DNA of 64,000 bases from Domibacillus antri (GTDB lineage Bacteria > Bacillota > Bacilli > Bacillales > Domibacillaceae), in contig NZ_MSDU01000008.1 in assembly GCF_001936625.1 (NCBI RefSeq), forward strand, positions 305,099 through 369,098, given 5' to 3'. A program made the position numbers and the translations under genes. The notes beneath the pieces are model-generated. The model saw only the letters and a program-made list of their open reading frames with translations. It made no database searches and was not told the DNA's origin. Shown here piece by piece: positions 41,009-49,689 of this stretch (the stretch's first letter is position 1; each line of letters opens with the position of its first letter).

Positions 41009-41599
41009 TCATTTTGCAGGGGAAGAGAGGCCGCCTGTTAGGATTCCGAGACGTTTTAGATGACGGTACAGCGAGGAAAGCGGGAGACCGACAACCGTAA
41101 AATAGTCGCCATGCACCGCTTTTACAAACAGCGCGCCGGCGGATTGAATGCCGTAGCCGCCCGCTTTATCAAACGGTTCTCCCGTCTGGATGTAGGCGGC
41201 GATTTCTTCCCCGGTCAATTTCCAAAATTCAACATCGGTTTTTTCATGAAACATCACGGTTTCGTTCGCTGTGATAATGGCAACACCTGTGTAAACGGAG
41301 TGAACAGTTCCGGAGAGCGACGCAATCATCGCCGCTGCTTCTGACGCATCAGCCGGTTTGCCAAGAATGCGCCCGTCCTGAACGACAACGGTGTCTGCAC
41401 CGATGACAGCAGCATCCGGATAATGGGCAAAAACAGCTTCTGCTTTACGGAGCGCAAGCTGTTCAACAGCATCAGAAGGCTCCGTTCCCGGTGAAATGGT
41501 TTCGTCTGCATCTGCAGCGTGTACGGTAAACGGAATCAACACTTGAGAAAGCAATTCTTTTCTGCGGGGTGATGATGAAGCAAGTATAATGCTGGTCAA
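41009..41599 (-). CDS. maf: Maf-like nucleoside triphosphate pyrophosphatase
   Basis: House-cleaning pyrophosphatase on dTTP/UTP and modified nucleotides, also linked to septum inhibition. Motif ILASSSPRRKELLSQ at the N-terminus, AVIGADTVVVQDGRILGKP in the middle, and EPFDKAGGYGIQSAGALFV. 196 aa. The start is TTG 41599 with AAAGGTGAT upstream. Conserved beside radC and mreB. Confidence 0.94.
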   Translation of the reverse strand: MTSIILASSSPRRKELLSQVLIPFTVHAADADETISPGTEPSDAVEQLALRKAEAVFAHYPDAAVIGADTVVVQDGRILGKPADASEAAAMIASLSGTVHSVYTGVAIITANETVMFHEKTDVEFWKLTGEEIAAYIQTGEPFDKAGGYGIQSAGALFVKAVHGDYFTVVGLPLSSLYRHLKRLGILTGGLSSPAK

Positions 41600-41667
41600 A
41601 GAGGATCACCTTTCTGTATAGGGATAGGGAGAATACGAAACCATCATACCAAATTTCAGAAAGTGCA

Positions 41668-41700
41668 ACAATAAAAACCTGCCGGAAGCAGGCAGGTTAT
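41668..41700 (-). terminator. Terminator overlapping the end of spoIIB
   Basis: AACCTGCC (41676-41683) pairs with GGCAGGTT (41691-41698), followed on the minus strand by TTTTTATT. The TAA stop codon of spoIIB lies inside the stem. Confidence 0.85.
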
Positions 41701-42263
41701 GGGGACATCGCTTCTTTTAATTGATCGAGCCGCTTTTCCGGATCCGATTCTTCCTTAAACTTCTTTTCGTCACTATCTGTCATCGAAGCGGTCACTTCTT
41801 TCACATATACGTTTGTTCCTTTTTCCTCTATACGTTGTGACGCCTGCTCCGCTTCACTTTTAGAACCAAAAGCACCATATAAAAGCATGTACTGTCCGCC
41901 AACCGGGATAACGGAAGCTGTCATCTGCTTTGCTTTTGCAGCTTCCATGCCTTTCAGCGCCGATTCCTCTGTTGAGAAAAGACCTCCTTGTATGACCGAC
42001 ACGCTCACGTCTGCCTTTTTCGTTTCCTGTACAGGTGCCTCGCTGACAGCAGCCTCAGCCGGCTTTTCATCCGGAACATTCACAGCGCGGATCATCGTCA
42101 CGCCAAATATTGTCCCGGTAATAAGTGCCGACACGATAATAGCCGCTCCTGCAGCCGGCCGAATCAGCGATTTTTTTTTCGGCAAAGGAGCAGGCGTTTC
42201 TTCACCGGGCAGCTGCCAGACAAGAACATCGCTGTTATGGTTTGACCAGTCCGGCTCGTCCAT
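41697..42263 (-). CDS. spoIIB: SPOR-domain protein, SpoIIB-like
   Basis: Membrane protein with a short cytoplasmic N-terminus, one transmembrane helix (AAIIVSALITGTIFGVTMI, about 40-60), an acidic linker, and a C-terminal SPOR peptidoglycan-binding domain (VIQGGLFSTEESALKGMEAA, VPVGGQYMLLYGAFGSKSEA). In B. subtilis SpoIIB localises to the septum and speeds septal thinning during engulfment; synteny between comC and maf supports the name. The ATG at 42263 (188 aa) is 7 bases past GGAGG. Confidence 0.85.
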   Translation of the reverse strand: MDEPDWSNHNSDVLVWQLPGEETPAPLPKKKSLIRPAAGAAIIVSALITGTIFGVTMIRAVNVPDEKPAEAAVSEAPVQETKKADVSVSVIQGGLFSTEESALKGMEAAKAKQMTASVIPVGGQYMLLYGAFGSKSEAEQASQRIEEKGTNVYVKEVTASMTDSDEKKFKEESDPEKRLDQLKEAMSP

Positions 42264-42307
42264 ATTCATCCCTCCCGTTTTTTTATTATGTATACGATTT
42301 TCGTCCA

Positions 42308-42336
42308 TAAAAAAGAACAGAACGGAGCGTCCTGTT
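42308..42336 (-). terminator. Terminator after comC
   Basis: On the minus strand ACAGGACG pairs with CGTTCTGT (one G-U pair) around CTC, then a U-run. Separates comC from spoIIB. Confidence 0.75.
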
Positions 42337-42410
42337 TTATTATCTGTGTACGAATAAGATGTTCATAGCCATAGAGGAAAAGCGTCTTTGCTTTCTCTAA
42401 ATAGACGCCG

Positions 42411-43154
42411 TTAAAAAAATGTGAGATACCAGTTGATGATTCCGACGCCGTGAAAATAAGCGGCCATCGCCGCCAAGGCAATTGAAGGTCCGAACGGCAT
42501 TGGTTTACCCGGCTTGACGATACCAAACATCATGAAAACAAGTCCCGCTGCAGCGCCAATAAGACATGACAAAAAGAATGTCAGCAGTACAAGCTTTGTC
42601 CCCATTGCAAATCCAAGAACGGCAAACAATTTAATATCTCCTCCGCCCATGCCGCCTTTTGATAGGACAGCAACAAGCAAAAGCAGCATAAATGCGGCCG
42701 CTGCGCCTGCAAGCGAATCCCACCACGGTGTGAGCGGCTGTATGAAGCGAGCGATCACAAACAAAACGAAAAAAACACATAAAATTTTATCCGGGATCAG
42801 CATATACGCAAGATCGGACACGACAATAATGACAAGCATTGAAATCAGGATCAAAGCGATAAACAATTCCACCGTGAAACCGAAAGAAAGGAACGCATAC
42901 ATAAATAACAGCCCCGTCAACAGCTCTATTAACGGGTAAATAGGAGGGATAGGAGCCCCGCATTTGCGGCATTTCCCTTTCAGCATCAAATAGGAAACGA
43001 CCGGAATCAAATCCGGAGCTGTCAATTGCCGGCCGCACAGCGGGCATGCGCTGCGCGGCTTCACAATCGAATGACCGGACGGAACCCGGAGACCTACAAC
43101 ATTATAAAATGAGCCCAAGACGAGACCATACAGGAACATAAGCACATGCATCAT
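42411..43154 (-). CDS. comC: Prepilin peptidase ComC
   Basis: Aspartic membrane protease that processes competence pseudopilins such as ComGC. It has the N-terminal cytoplasmic zinc loop with four Cys (CPLCGRQLTAPDLIP and GKCRKCGAPI) and the two catalytic Asp of the A24 family (SDLAYMLIPDK, GMGGGDIKLFA). About eight membrane helices, 247 aa. No good ribosome binding site precedes ATG 43154; instead a 30-codon ORF with a strong site ends across this start codon. Confidence 0.94.
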   Translation of the reverse strand: MMHVLMFLYGLVLGSFYNVVGLRVPSGHSIVKPRSACPLCGRQLTAPDLIPVVSYLMLKGKCRKCGAPIPPIYPLIELLTGLLFMYAFLSFGFTVELFIALILISMLVIIVVSDLAYMLIPDKILCVFFVLFVIARFIQPLTPWWDSLAGAAAAFMLLLLVAVLSKGGMGGGDIKLFAVLGFAMGTKLVLLTFFLSCLIGAAAGLVFMMFGIVKPGKPMPFGPSIALAAMAAYFHGVGIINWYLTFF

Positions 43155-43243
43155 ATTTGTACGGCTGGTCCAGTTCCAGCTGAGGCTGTTTCACTCTTTA
43201 GTATGTTCACTTCTGATGGAGTGCCTTCTATCCTGTGTAACAT
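43151..43243 (-). CDS. Short coupled ORF upstream of comC
   Basis: A 30-residue reading frame (begins MLHRIEGTPSEV, ends GTGPAVQI). It has a full AGGAGG site 9 bases before its ATG at 43243 and a TGA that overlaps the comC ATG. I do not recognise the peptide. It has no hydrophobic segment and no Cys. It could be a leader peptide whose translation delivers ribosomes to comC. The promoter just upstream has TATACT near 43290. Confidence 0.5.
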   Translation of the reverse strand: MLHRIEGTPSEVNILKSETASAGTGPAVQI

Positions 43244-43318
43244 CGATTCCTTCCTCCTGACTCATCAAACAATTCTTTCTATCTAGTATACTACACTCTG
43301 CCTTATTTGGAAAAAATT

Positions 43319-44605
43319 TCAGATTAACTGATTTTTTACATCTGATATAAAATAAAGCGAACCGGTAATGACAAGCACCTCGTCCTTTAATACCCTTTCT
43401 TTAAAATTGCGAATCCATGCCGCATACGATTCAACGACGGACGCTTTCTCTGAAGCAAATGGCTCATAATCTTCTTTTTGAGCCGCGCGCGGAAATGAAA
43501 ACGGCGCAAAATATAATAAATCGGCCGCACTTTTCAATTCATCGATCATGTTTCCCAATGGTTTGTCTTTCATTGCCGCAAATAAAATCGTGATCTTTTT
43601 GTCCGGAAAACGGGACTTGATCGTGTCGGTCAAGGCTTTGATGCCTTCTTCGTTATGGGCACCGTCCGCGATGATAAGCGGATTTTCCGAAAGCGTTTCA
43701 AACCGGCCGGGCCATCGTGTGTTCTTCAAGCCGAATTCCACATGCTCTTTTTCTATTAAAAACGAATAAAAAACACGTAAATAATCCGCCGCCATGACCG
43801 CGAGCGCTGCGTTCTTTACTTGATGAAGGCCGGCTAGCCCCGTTTCAAGCCGATCATGTTTGCTGAATGGAGAATCAAACTGGAACTGTTCTCCTCCTGT
43901 CGTTGAAGCGGTCCATGTTCCGTTAAAATCACGGCCTTCTAAATAAAGAGCCGCCTTTTTTTCTTGCACTGTCCGTTTAATGACGTCCAGTGCTTCCGGC
44001 TGATGAACGGCTGTTATAACTGGTATGCCGCTTTTCACAATACCCGCTTTTTCGAACGCAATGTCAGCGAGTGAGTCACCAAGAAATTGAATATGGTCCA
44101 TGCCGATGGTCGTTATAATTGAAAGAACCGGGTGAACAATATTCGTGGAGTCCAAACGGCCGCCAAGACCGACTTCAAAAAGCACAATATCAACCGGGCG
44201 CACAAAAGCAAAATAATAAAAGGCCATCGCTGTAATAATTTCAAATTCGCTCGGTCCACCGAACGGCATGTCTTCCATTTCATCGGCGAGTATCCGGATT
44301 TTATTCGCCAGCACTGTAATGTCATCATCTGAAATGGACTGGCCGTTTACGCTGATCCGCTCGTTGAATTGTTCAATATATGGCGAAGTGAACGTTCCCA
44401 CCTCATAGCCTGCTTCTTGTAAAATCGAACGCAGCATCGATGTGGTCGATCCTTTTCCATTCGTCCCGCCAATATGCACCGCTTTCAGACGGCGTTCCGG
44501 GTGATTAAGTTTTTCCATCATCCACTCCATGCGTGCAAGCCCCGGCTTCATGCCTGTCCGGAGGCGGCCATGTATCCATGATAAAGCTTCTTCATATGTT
44601 TCCAT
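43319..44605 (-). CDS. folC: Folylpolyglutamate synthase / dihydrofolate synthase
   Basis: Adds glutamate to folates (and to dihydropteroate). Mur-ligase fold: ATP loop IGGTNGKGSTTSMLRSIL (about residue 46), TSPYIEQFNERISVNG, EVGLGGRLDSTN, and FEKAGIVKSGIPVI. The C-terminal domain includes DGAHNEEGIKALTDTI. 428 aa. Follows valS, as in B. subtilis valS-folC-comC. Confidence 0.95.
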   Translation of the reverse strand: METYEEALSWIHGRLRTGMKPGLARMEWMMEKLNHPERRLKAVHIGGTNGKGSTTSMLRSILQEAGYEVGTFTSPYIEQFNERISVNGQSISDDDITVLANKIRILADEMEDMPFGGPSEFEIITAMAFYYFAFVRPVDIVLFEVGLGGRLDSTNIVHPVLSIITTIGMDHIQFLGDSLADIAFEKAGIVKSGIPVITAVHQPEALDVIKRTVQEKKAALYLEGRDFNGTWTASTTGGEQFQFDSPFSKHDRLETGLAGLHQVKNAALAVMAADYLRVFYSFLIEKEHVEFGLKNTRWPGRFETLSENPLIIADGAHNEEGIKALTDTIKSRFPDKKITILFAAMKDKPLGNMIDELKSAADLLYFAPFSFPRAAQKEDYEPFASEKASVVESYAAWIRNFKERVLKDEVLVITGSLYFISDVKNQLI

Positions 44606-44626
44606 TTTTATTTTCCCCTTTTATGT

Positions 44627-44669
44627 ACGAAAAAGACGAATCCGCCCGCTTGAGCCGATCCGCCTTTTT
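44627..44669 (-). terminator. Terminator after valS
   Basis: AAAAAGGCG pairs with CGTCTTTTT around a GC-rich 20-odd-base interior on the minus strand, running into U-rich sequence. Imperfect, so folC may be partly read through. Confidence 0.55.
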
Positions 44670-44676
44670 CAATGAA

Positions 44677-47319
44677 TTAATTCTTTAAATCTTCAATGCG
44701 CGCTTCAACCGCTGCGAGTTTTGCGCGGTAATCTGTTTCCTTCGCACGCTCTTCATCGACCACTTTTTGCGGCGCTTTCGCCATAAACCGCTCATTCGAA
44801 AGTTTCTTTAATACACGGTCTACTTCCGACTGCCATTTTGCTTTTTCTTTTTCCAGACGGGCAATTTCTTCGTCTATATTTAAAAGACCTGCAAGCGGCA
44901 TAAACAGTTCCGCACCAGTTACAACCGCCGTCATGGATTTTGCCGGTGTTTCCGGAGCCAATTCGATGATAAGCTCTTCCGGATTACAGAAGCGCTCAAT
45001 GTAGTAACGGTTTTCTGTCAATGTTGATAAGACCTGCTCATCTTTTGCTTTAATAACGAGAGGCACTTTCTTACTCATCGGTGTGTTTACTTCTGCCCGG
45101 ATGTTTCGGACTGCACGGATAATATCCACAAGCAGCTTCATATCAGACGCCGCTTCTTTATTTGTGAGTGATCCATCAGCAGCAGGCCACTTTGCTTCCA
45201 CAATCGTTTCGCCTTCATGCGGCAGGTTTTGCCAGATTTCTTCAGTAATAAATGGCATAAATGGATGCAAGAGACGCATTGTATTGTCGAGAACATAAGC
45301 GAGTACAGAACGCGTCATTTGTTTCGCCTGTTCGTCTTCGCCGTACAACGGCAATTTCGCCATTTCAATATACCAGTCGCAGAAATCATCCCAGATGAAG
45401 TTGTATAGTGTACGGCCGACTTCCCCGAATTCATATTTCGAGGACAAGTTCGTTACGTTTTCAATCGTTTCATTCAGTCGTGTTAAAATCCACTCGTCTG
45501 CCACCGATTTTTTGCCGGACAAATCAATTTGGTCATACGTCATGCCATCCATGTTCATTAAGGCAAAACGGGAGGCATTCCAGATTTTATTGGCAAAGTT
45601 CCAAACAGCCTCTACTTTTTCTGTTGAGTAGCGCAAATCCTGTCCCGGCGAGCTTCCTGTTGCCAGGAAATAACGAAGGGAATCCGCACCGTACTGATCG
45701 ATCACTTCCATCGGATCGACACCGTTGCCGAGTGATTTTGACATTTTACGGCCTTCTGCATCGCGGACGAGTCCGTGAATGAGGACGTCGTCAAATGGAC
45801 GGTTCCCTGTAAATTCAAGCCCCTGGAAGATCATGCGGGATACCCAGAAGAAAATGATATCGTACCCCGTAACGAGTGCGGCAGTCGGGTAATAGCGTTT
45901 AAATTCAGCAGACGCTTCATCCGGCCAGCCCATCGTTGAAAACGGCCATAAGGCAGATGAGAACCATGTATCCAATACGTCGTTATCCTGCTCCCAGTTT
46001 TCCGCATCAGCCGGTTCTTCATGGCCGACATACACTTCTCCTGTTTCTTTATGGTACCAGGCCGGAATACGGTGCCCCCACCATAATTGACGTGAAATAC
46101 ACCAATCGCGGATGTTGTCCATCCAGTGCAAATACGTTTTTTCAAAACGATCCGGCACAAAGTTTACTTTTTCATCCGATTTTTGCAAATCAACCGCTGC
46201 TTTCGCAAGCGGCTCCATTTTCACAAACCATTGCGTTGATAAATACGGTTCCACAACGGCGCCGCTTCTCTCTGAGTGACCAACGGAATGGAGGTGCTCC
46301 TCAATTTTAAACAGCACACCTTCTTCCTGTAGATCCTTTACAATTTGCTTCCGGCAGTCAAAACGGTCCATGCCGTTATATTTGCCCGCTTCCTCATTCA
46401 TTGTACCGTCTTCATTCATGACAAGAATGCGCGGCAAATCATGACGGTTGCCGATTTCAAAGTCATTCGGGTCGTGCGCCGGTGTAATTTTTACCGCACC
46501 GCTTCCGAATTCCTGATCGACATAATCATCGCCTACAATCGGAATGACGCGGCCTGTAATCGGCAGCACGACATTTTTACCGATCAAATGCTTATAGCGA
46601 TCGTCTTCCGGATGAACCGCAACCGCTGTATCGCCAAGCATTGTTTCTGGACGGGTTGTCGCCACTTCAATATGGCCTGAACCGTCTTCAAGCGGATATT
46701 TCATATGATAAAACGCACCCTGTACGTCTTTATAAATAACTTCAATATCAGAAAGCGCTGTTTTTGTGGACGGGTCCCAGTTAATAATGTATTCGCCGCG
46801 GTAAATTAAATCTTTTTCATACAGCTTAACGAATACTTCACGCACCGCTTTAGACAGGCCTTCATCAAGGGTAAAACGCTCACGGCTGTAATCAAGACCG
46901 AGACCGAGTTTAGCCCACTGCGCGCGGATATGGCCGGCATATTCTTCTTTCCATTTCCACGATTCTTCTAAAAATTTCTCACGCCCGAGGTCGTAGCGTG
47001 TTGTCCCTTCTTCTTTCAGCTTTTGCTCGACTTTCGCCTGCGTCGCAATACCAGCGTGGTCCATGCCCGGCAGCCAGAGTACATCATAGCCCTGCATGCG
47101 TTTCATACGCGTTAAAATATCCTGCAGCGTTGTATCCCATGCATGTCCGAGATGAAGTTTCCCCGTCACGTTTGGCGGCGGGATGACAATCGTATATGGT
47201 TCCTTTGTTTCATCGTTTTTCGCCTCGAAAAATTTGCCGGCTGTCCACCAGTCATAGCGTCCTTTTTCAATCGTCTGTGGATCATATTTTGTCGGCATCG
47301 TTGTTTCATTTTGTGACAT
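44677..47319 (-). CDS. valS: Valyl-tRNA synthetase
   Basis: Class I synthetase. HIGH-type motif [16 protein letters not shown] near residue 50, KMSKS motif [13 protein letters not shown] near 525, the editing domain ([16 protein letters not shown]), an anticodon-binding domain and a C-terminal coiled coil ([20 protein letters not shown]). 880 aa equals the B. subtilis length. The leader upstream carries a T-box bulge and terminator but no clear specifier stem. Confidence 0.98.
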   Translation of the reverse strand: MSQNETTMPTKYDPQTIEKGRYDWWTAGKFFEAKNDETKEPYTIVIPPPNVTGKLHLGHAWDTTLQDILTRMKRMQGYDVLWLPGMDHAGIATQAKVEQKLKEEGTTRYDLGREKFLEESWKWKEEYAGHIRAQWAKLGLGLDYSRERFTLDEGLSKAVREVFVKLYEKDLIYRGEYIINWDPSTKTALSDIEVIYKDVQGAFYHMKYPLEDGSGHIEVATTRPETMLGDTAVAVHPEDDRYKHLIGKNVVLPITGRVIPIVGDDYVDQEFGSGAVKITPAHDPNDFEIGNRHDLPRILVMNEDGTMNEEAGKYNGMDRFDCRKQIVKDLQEEGVLFKIEEHLHSVGHSERSGAVVEPYLSTQWFVKMEPLAKAAVDLQKSDEKVNFVPDRFEKTYLHWMDNIRDWCISRQLWWGHRIPAWYHKETGEVYVGHEEPADAENWEQDNDVLDTWFSSALWPFSTMGWPDEASAEFKRYYPTAALVTGYDIIFFWVSRMIFQGLEFTGNRPFDDVLIHGLVRDAEGRKMSKSLGNGVDPMEVIDQYGADSLRYFLATGSSPGQDLRYSTEKVEAVWNFANKIWNASRFALMNMDGMTYDQIDLSGKKSVADEWILTRLNETIENVTNLSSKYEFGEVGRTLYNFIWDDFCDWYIEMAKLPLYGEDEQAKQMTRSVLAYVLDNTMRLLHPFMPFITEEIWQNLPHEGETIVEAKWPAADGSLTNKEAASDMKLLVDIIRAVRNIRAEVNTPMSKKVPLVIKAKDEQVLSTLTENRYYIERFCNPEELIIELAPETPAKSMTAVVTGAELFMPLAGLLNIDEEIARLEKEKAKWQSEVDRVLKKLSNERFMAKAPQKVVDEERAKETDYRAKLAAVEARIEDLKN

Positions 47320-47341
47320 GTTATTTATTTCCTCCTTAACG

Positions 47342-47425
47342 AAAAAAAGCCCCGTCGTCTGAAAAGGACGAAGAGGATTGTTCGCGGTACCACCTTTTCC
47401 AGGTCCACATTTTTCTTTTGAATAC
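47342..47425 (-). promoter_or_regulatory. T-box antiterminator/terminator of valS, apparently lacking Stem I
   Basis: The T-box bulge AAGGTGGTACCGCG is at 47383-47396. The antiterminator pairs GAAAAGG with CCTTTTC. The competing terminator pairs CCTCTTCGTC with GACGACGGGG (47350-47376, one mismatch), followed by seven U. Only about 30 bases separate the bulge from the predicted promoter, too few for a specifier stem. Confidence 0.75.
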
Positions 47426-47429
47426 CATT

Positions 47430-47459
47430 ATCTTATCCGAAAAAGATAAAGTCCGTCAA
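47430..47459 (-). promoter_or_regulatory. Probable valS promoter
   Basis: TTGACG (47454-47459), 18-bp spacer, TAAGAT (47430-47435) on the minus strand. Confidence 0.55.
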
Positions 47460-47523
47460 CCTCGCGTACACGTTTTTAAATGTGTTTTCATACAATATGA
47501 AAAAAAGGCAGGTGGTTAAATTG

Positions 47524-47706
47524 ATGCGCCATTATGACCGGTGGCCGCCGTGGCTCCGTCATTGCCGCCGTATTACATACGGGCTGGCTGTTCCGTTTTG
47601 CTGCTTCCAGGGCATCCGCACCTTGTTTTTCCCGACAACAATGGACGTCATTTTGCTGTCGATCCTTATTCTTCTTGCGGCTGCGCTTCACCTTGAGTGG
47701 ATATAA
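47524..47706 (+). CDS. Small hydrophobic protein, function unknown
   Basis: A 60-residue plus-strand ORF with AGGCAGGTGG upstream. The N-terminus is basic and Trp-rich (MRHYDRWPPWLRHCRR), followed by a hydrophobic segment and a clear C-terminal membrane helix (DVILLSILILLAAALHLEWI). Its last 41 bases overlap the convergent 3' end of spoVID. A CATACAAT lies 28 bases before the start, but inside a TTTTCATA/TATGAAAA palindrome, so the sigma-E reading is weak. I do not recognise a family. Confidence 0.5.
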   Translation: MRHYDRWPPWLRHCRRITYGLAVPFCCFQGIRTLFFPTTMDVILLSILILLAAALHLEWI

Positions 47707-48301
47707 GCTCCACATCACCTGATTTTTCAATCGAAAAACGCCATTGCGCCTGCTTTTCAGATTGTTCCTCAAGCCAGCTGAAAATAGAAGGGGCATCTGC
47801 ATTTCCTTTTTGAACCTGTACAGATGCCTCTTCTTCCATGACAGGGGAATCTTCATGTAAATTTGTCTCAACCACTTCCTCTTCTTCTTCCATTTCCATA
47901 ACAGGAAGCTCAATATGTGAATCCTGCGCAAATTCATCAGTCATTTCTTCTTGATCAACAAGCGCTACGGCAAGCTCGGCTGCAAGCATAAGACGGCCGG
48001 GCTTTTGTACGTCGTAATCAAAAGAATGAATTTGAATATCCGTATCTTCAGCTGTTTGCCGATTCGGTGGAATAAAAGCCTGAACGGGAATGTGCCGGAA
48101 AAATTGACGGATGTTTTCCTCCTCTTCTTCAGCGATGCTGTATTCACCTGTTATTTCAATCGTACCGGTAAGCGAAGTCCCTTCCATTTTGGGTTCGATC
48201 ACCACCTGCGGATCGAGTGAAATAGACAATAGCTCCTCCACTTCTTCCCCGTCCGGAAACACAACATCTTCACGAATGGACACCAAAAATAAATCTTCCA
48301 T
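47666..48301 (-). CDS. spoVID: SpoVID-like coat encasement protein lacking LysM
   Basis: The N-terminal 120 residues match the SpoVID encasement domain (VVFPDGEEVEELLSISLDP, GTIEITGEYSIAEEEEENI, and the FDYDVQKPGRLMLAAELAV segment). The rest is acidic, low-complexity sequence (MEMEEEEEVVETN), ending IEKSGDVELISTQ and a short tail. In B. subtilis SpoVID is 575 aa and ends in a LysM domain; here there are 211 aa and no LysM. No coding remnant of a LysM is seen downstream in any minus frame. The ATG has AAGGAG upstream. Confidence 0.82.
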   Translation of the reverse strand: MEDLFLVSIREDVVFPDGEEVEELLSISLDPQVVIEPKMEGTSLTGTIEITGEYSIAEEEEENIRQFFRHIPVQAFIPPNRQTAEDTDIQIHSFDYDVQKPGRLMLAAELAVALVDQEEMTDEFAQDSHIELPVMEMEEEEEVVETNLHEDSPVMEEEASVQVQKGNADAPSIFSWLEEQSEKQAQWRFSIEKSGDVELISTQGEAQPQEE

Positions 48302-48323
48302 CTACACCACTCCTTTTCGCGCT

Positions 48324-48331
48324 ATTGTATG
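48324..48331 (-). promoter_or_regulatory. Sigma-E-type -10 box of spoVID
   Basis: CATACAAT on the minus strand, 23 bases before the spoVID start, the same octamer as before safA. No good -35 element is visible. Confidence 0.45.
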
Positions 48332-48358
48332 CAGCAATATGTTGAAAAAGAAGTGTTT

Positions 48359-48466
48359 TTAAAAAGGAGGCTCGGAAAGCAAGCTGTATGGGTTGTCCAA
48401 TTCGTCTTTACTGCAGCATTTGCAAAAGACAGTCCGGGACTGATTCGCCAGACGGTCTTTCTTCAT
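48359..48466 (-). CDS. 35-residue Cys-containing ORF before spoVID
   Basis: Short minus-strand ORF that begins MKKDRLANQSRTVF, contains the cluster FCKCCSKDEL, and ends NPYSLLSEPPF. AAAAGGG lies about 10 bases before the ATG. It sits 57 bases upstream of spoVID, and the spoVID -10 box lies between them. I do not recognise it. The remaining gap (48467-48586) is AT-rich with no further gene seen. Confidence 0.4.
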   Translation of the reverse strand: MKKDRLANQSRTVFCKCCSKDELDNPYSLLSEPPF

Positions 48467-48586
48467 AATTTTATGCCCTTTTCTCTATGAAACGAAAATG
48501 TGTAACAGATTCCCTTTTGACAAAAGTGTATATTAGATCATCAACAGCCCTTCTAAGTCCGGTTTTCTGTCCTGTCATTCTTCTCT

Positions 48587-49666
48587 TTAGCCGGATGGGG
48601 GACTGACCCCGAGATTGGTATCATTCCGGCGTTTTTTCAGCCAGCGCGCGGTCAAAGGCGCGGCAATAAATAAGATAAAAAAGACGCGGAACAGATGAAA
48701 GCTTGTCACGGCCGCAATATCCGCTCCTGTGGACATGGCTGTTACCGCCATCTCGGCAACACCGCCCGGAGCGAGGCCGATAAATAAGTCCAGATACGGG
48801 AAGCCCGTCCAATGATGGATGACAACAGCTGCAGCAAGACAGAAGGCGACAAGAATACCATTCATCGCAAATAATAAGCCTAATTGCCGTAGTGGAACGG
48901 TTTTTCCTGTTATGTTCATTTTTAAGCCGATATATACGCCGAGTACCACCTGTGAAGCGGCGATTATCCAATACGGCAAATGAAACGGTGAGCCGCCCGT
49001 TAAATTCCAAACGATAACGGCACACATGGGACCGAGTAAATACGGTGTCGGCAGTTTTCCTTGTTTAAACAAGAATATGCCTGCTGCAACGATACCGGCA
49101 ATGAAGATCCATTCCCCGAAAGAGAGATGATGAGCCGGCAATGCATTGGCTGGAATGACTGATGCCGCGTGATCCCGATGAATCGCACTAACGAGAAACG
49201 GGACGGTCGTGACGACCATAAATAACCGTAATGTTTGCATGACCGTTACAACGGATGCGTCCACATTTGGATGTTCATCGGCAATCAGCACCATTTGGGA
49301 CAGACCGCCCGGCAGACTGCCGAGCACTGCGGTACCGGTATCCACACCGGTTTTTTGACTGAACAAGTGCGCCATGCCGATAGTCAGAGCTGTAATAGCT
49401 ATCGTCAAAACGGCTAAATATGGAAAAAAGCGGACAGCCGGTTCAATTGATTCTGTCGTAAATGACGTACCAAGGCTGATTCCAAGGAACAGGAGCCCGG
49501 CATTTCTCCAAAAGGAAGGCAGTGTCAGCTTGACTGGCGTCCACTGATTTAACACCATAATGACAAGCAGCGGTCCGAGCATCCACGGTAAAATAATATC
49601 TAATGCGTCAAAGAGTCCGCCTGCTGCAGCACCGACCCCGATGGTTTTTATTGTTCTTTTTTTCAC
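48587..49666 (-). CDS. AbrB-family (COG3180) membrane protein
   Basis: A 359-residue polytopic protein (about ten helices) made of two similar halves. Each has the Gly-Pro loop typical of the family (LGSLPGGLSQMVLIADEH and IGLAPGGVAEMAVTAMSTGA). Database names such as AbrB duplication domain or ammonia monooxygenase regulator are historical; it looks like a transporter of unknown substrate. It separates spoVID from hemL, where I know of no such gene in B. subtilis, so it is a local insertion. Confidence 0.8.
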   Translation of the reverse strand: MKKRTIKTIGVGAAAGGLFDALDIILPWMLGPLLVIMVLNQWTPVKLTLPSFWRNAGLLFLGISLGTSFTTESIEPAVRFFPYLAVLTIAITALTIGMAHLFSQKTGVDTGTAVLGSLPGGLSQMVLIADEHPNVDASVVTVMQTLRLFMVVTTVPFLVSAIHRDHAASVIPANALPAHHLSFGEWIFIAGIVAAGIFLFKQGKLPTPYLLGPMCAVIVWNLTGGSPFHLPYWIIAASQVVLGVYIGLKMNITGKTVPLRQLGLLFAMNGILVAFCLAAAVVIHHWTGFPYLDLFIGLAPGGVAEMAVTAMSTGADIAAVTSFHLFRVFFILFIAAPLTARWLKKRRNDTNLGVSPPSG

Positions 49667-49689
49667 TGTTTACACCACAAGTCGAACGG

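Noticed and set aside
43280..43350. Possible ComK boxes (AAAA-N5-TTTT) before comC
   Set aside because: A/T runs are present, but no pair of boxes with the required spacing could be placed.
47485..47503. CATACAAT as a sigma-E promoter for the small plus-strand ORF
   Set aside because: The octamer is part of an 8-bp inverted repeat and no -35 box is seen, so I do not list it as a promoter.
47488..47937. Minus-strand ORF of 149 codons overlapping spoVID
   Set aside because: It is a Lys/Arg/Leu-rich shadow of the spoVID acidic region in another frame, with no LysM or other motif.
49000..49188. Short minus-strand ORFs inside the AbrB-family gene
   Set aside because: They are alternative frames of a clear membrane-protein gene, with no ribosome binding sites.
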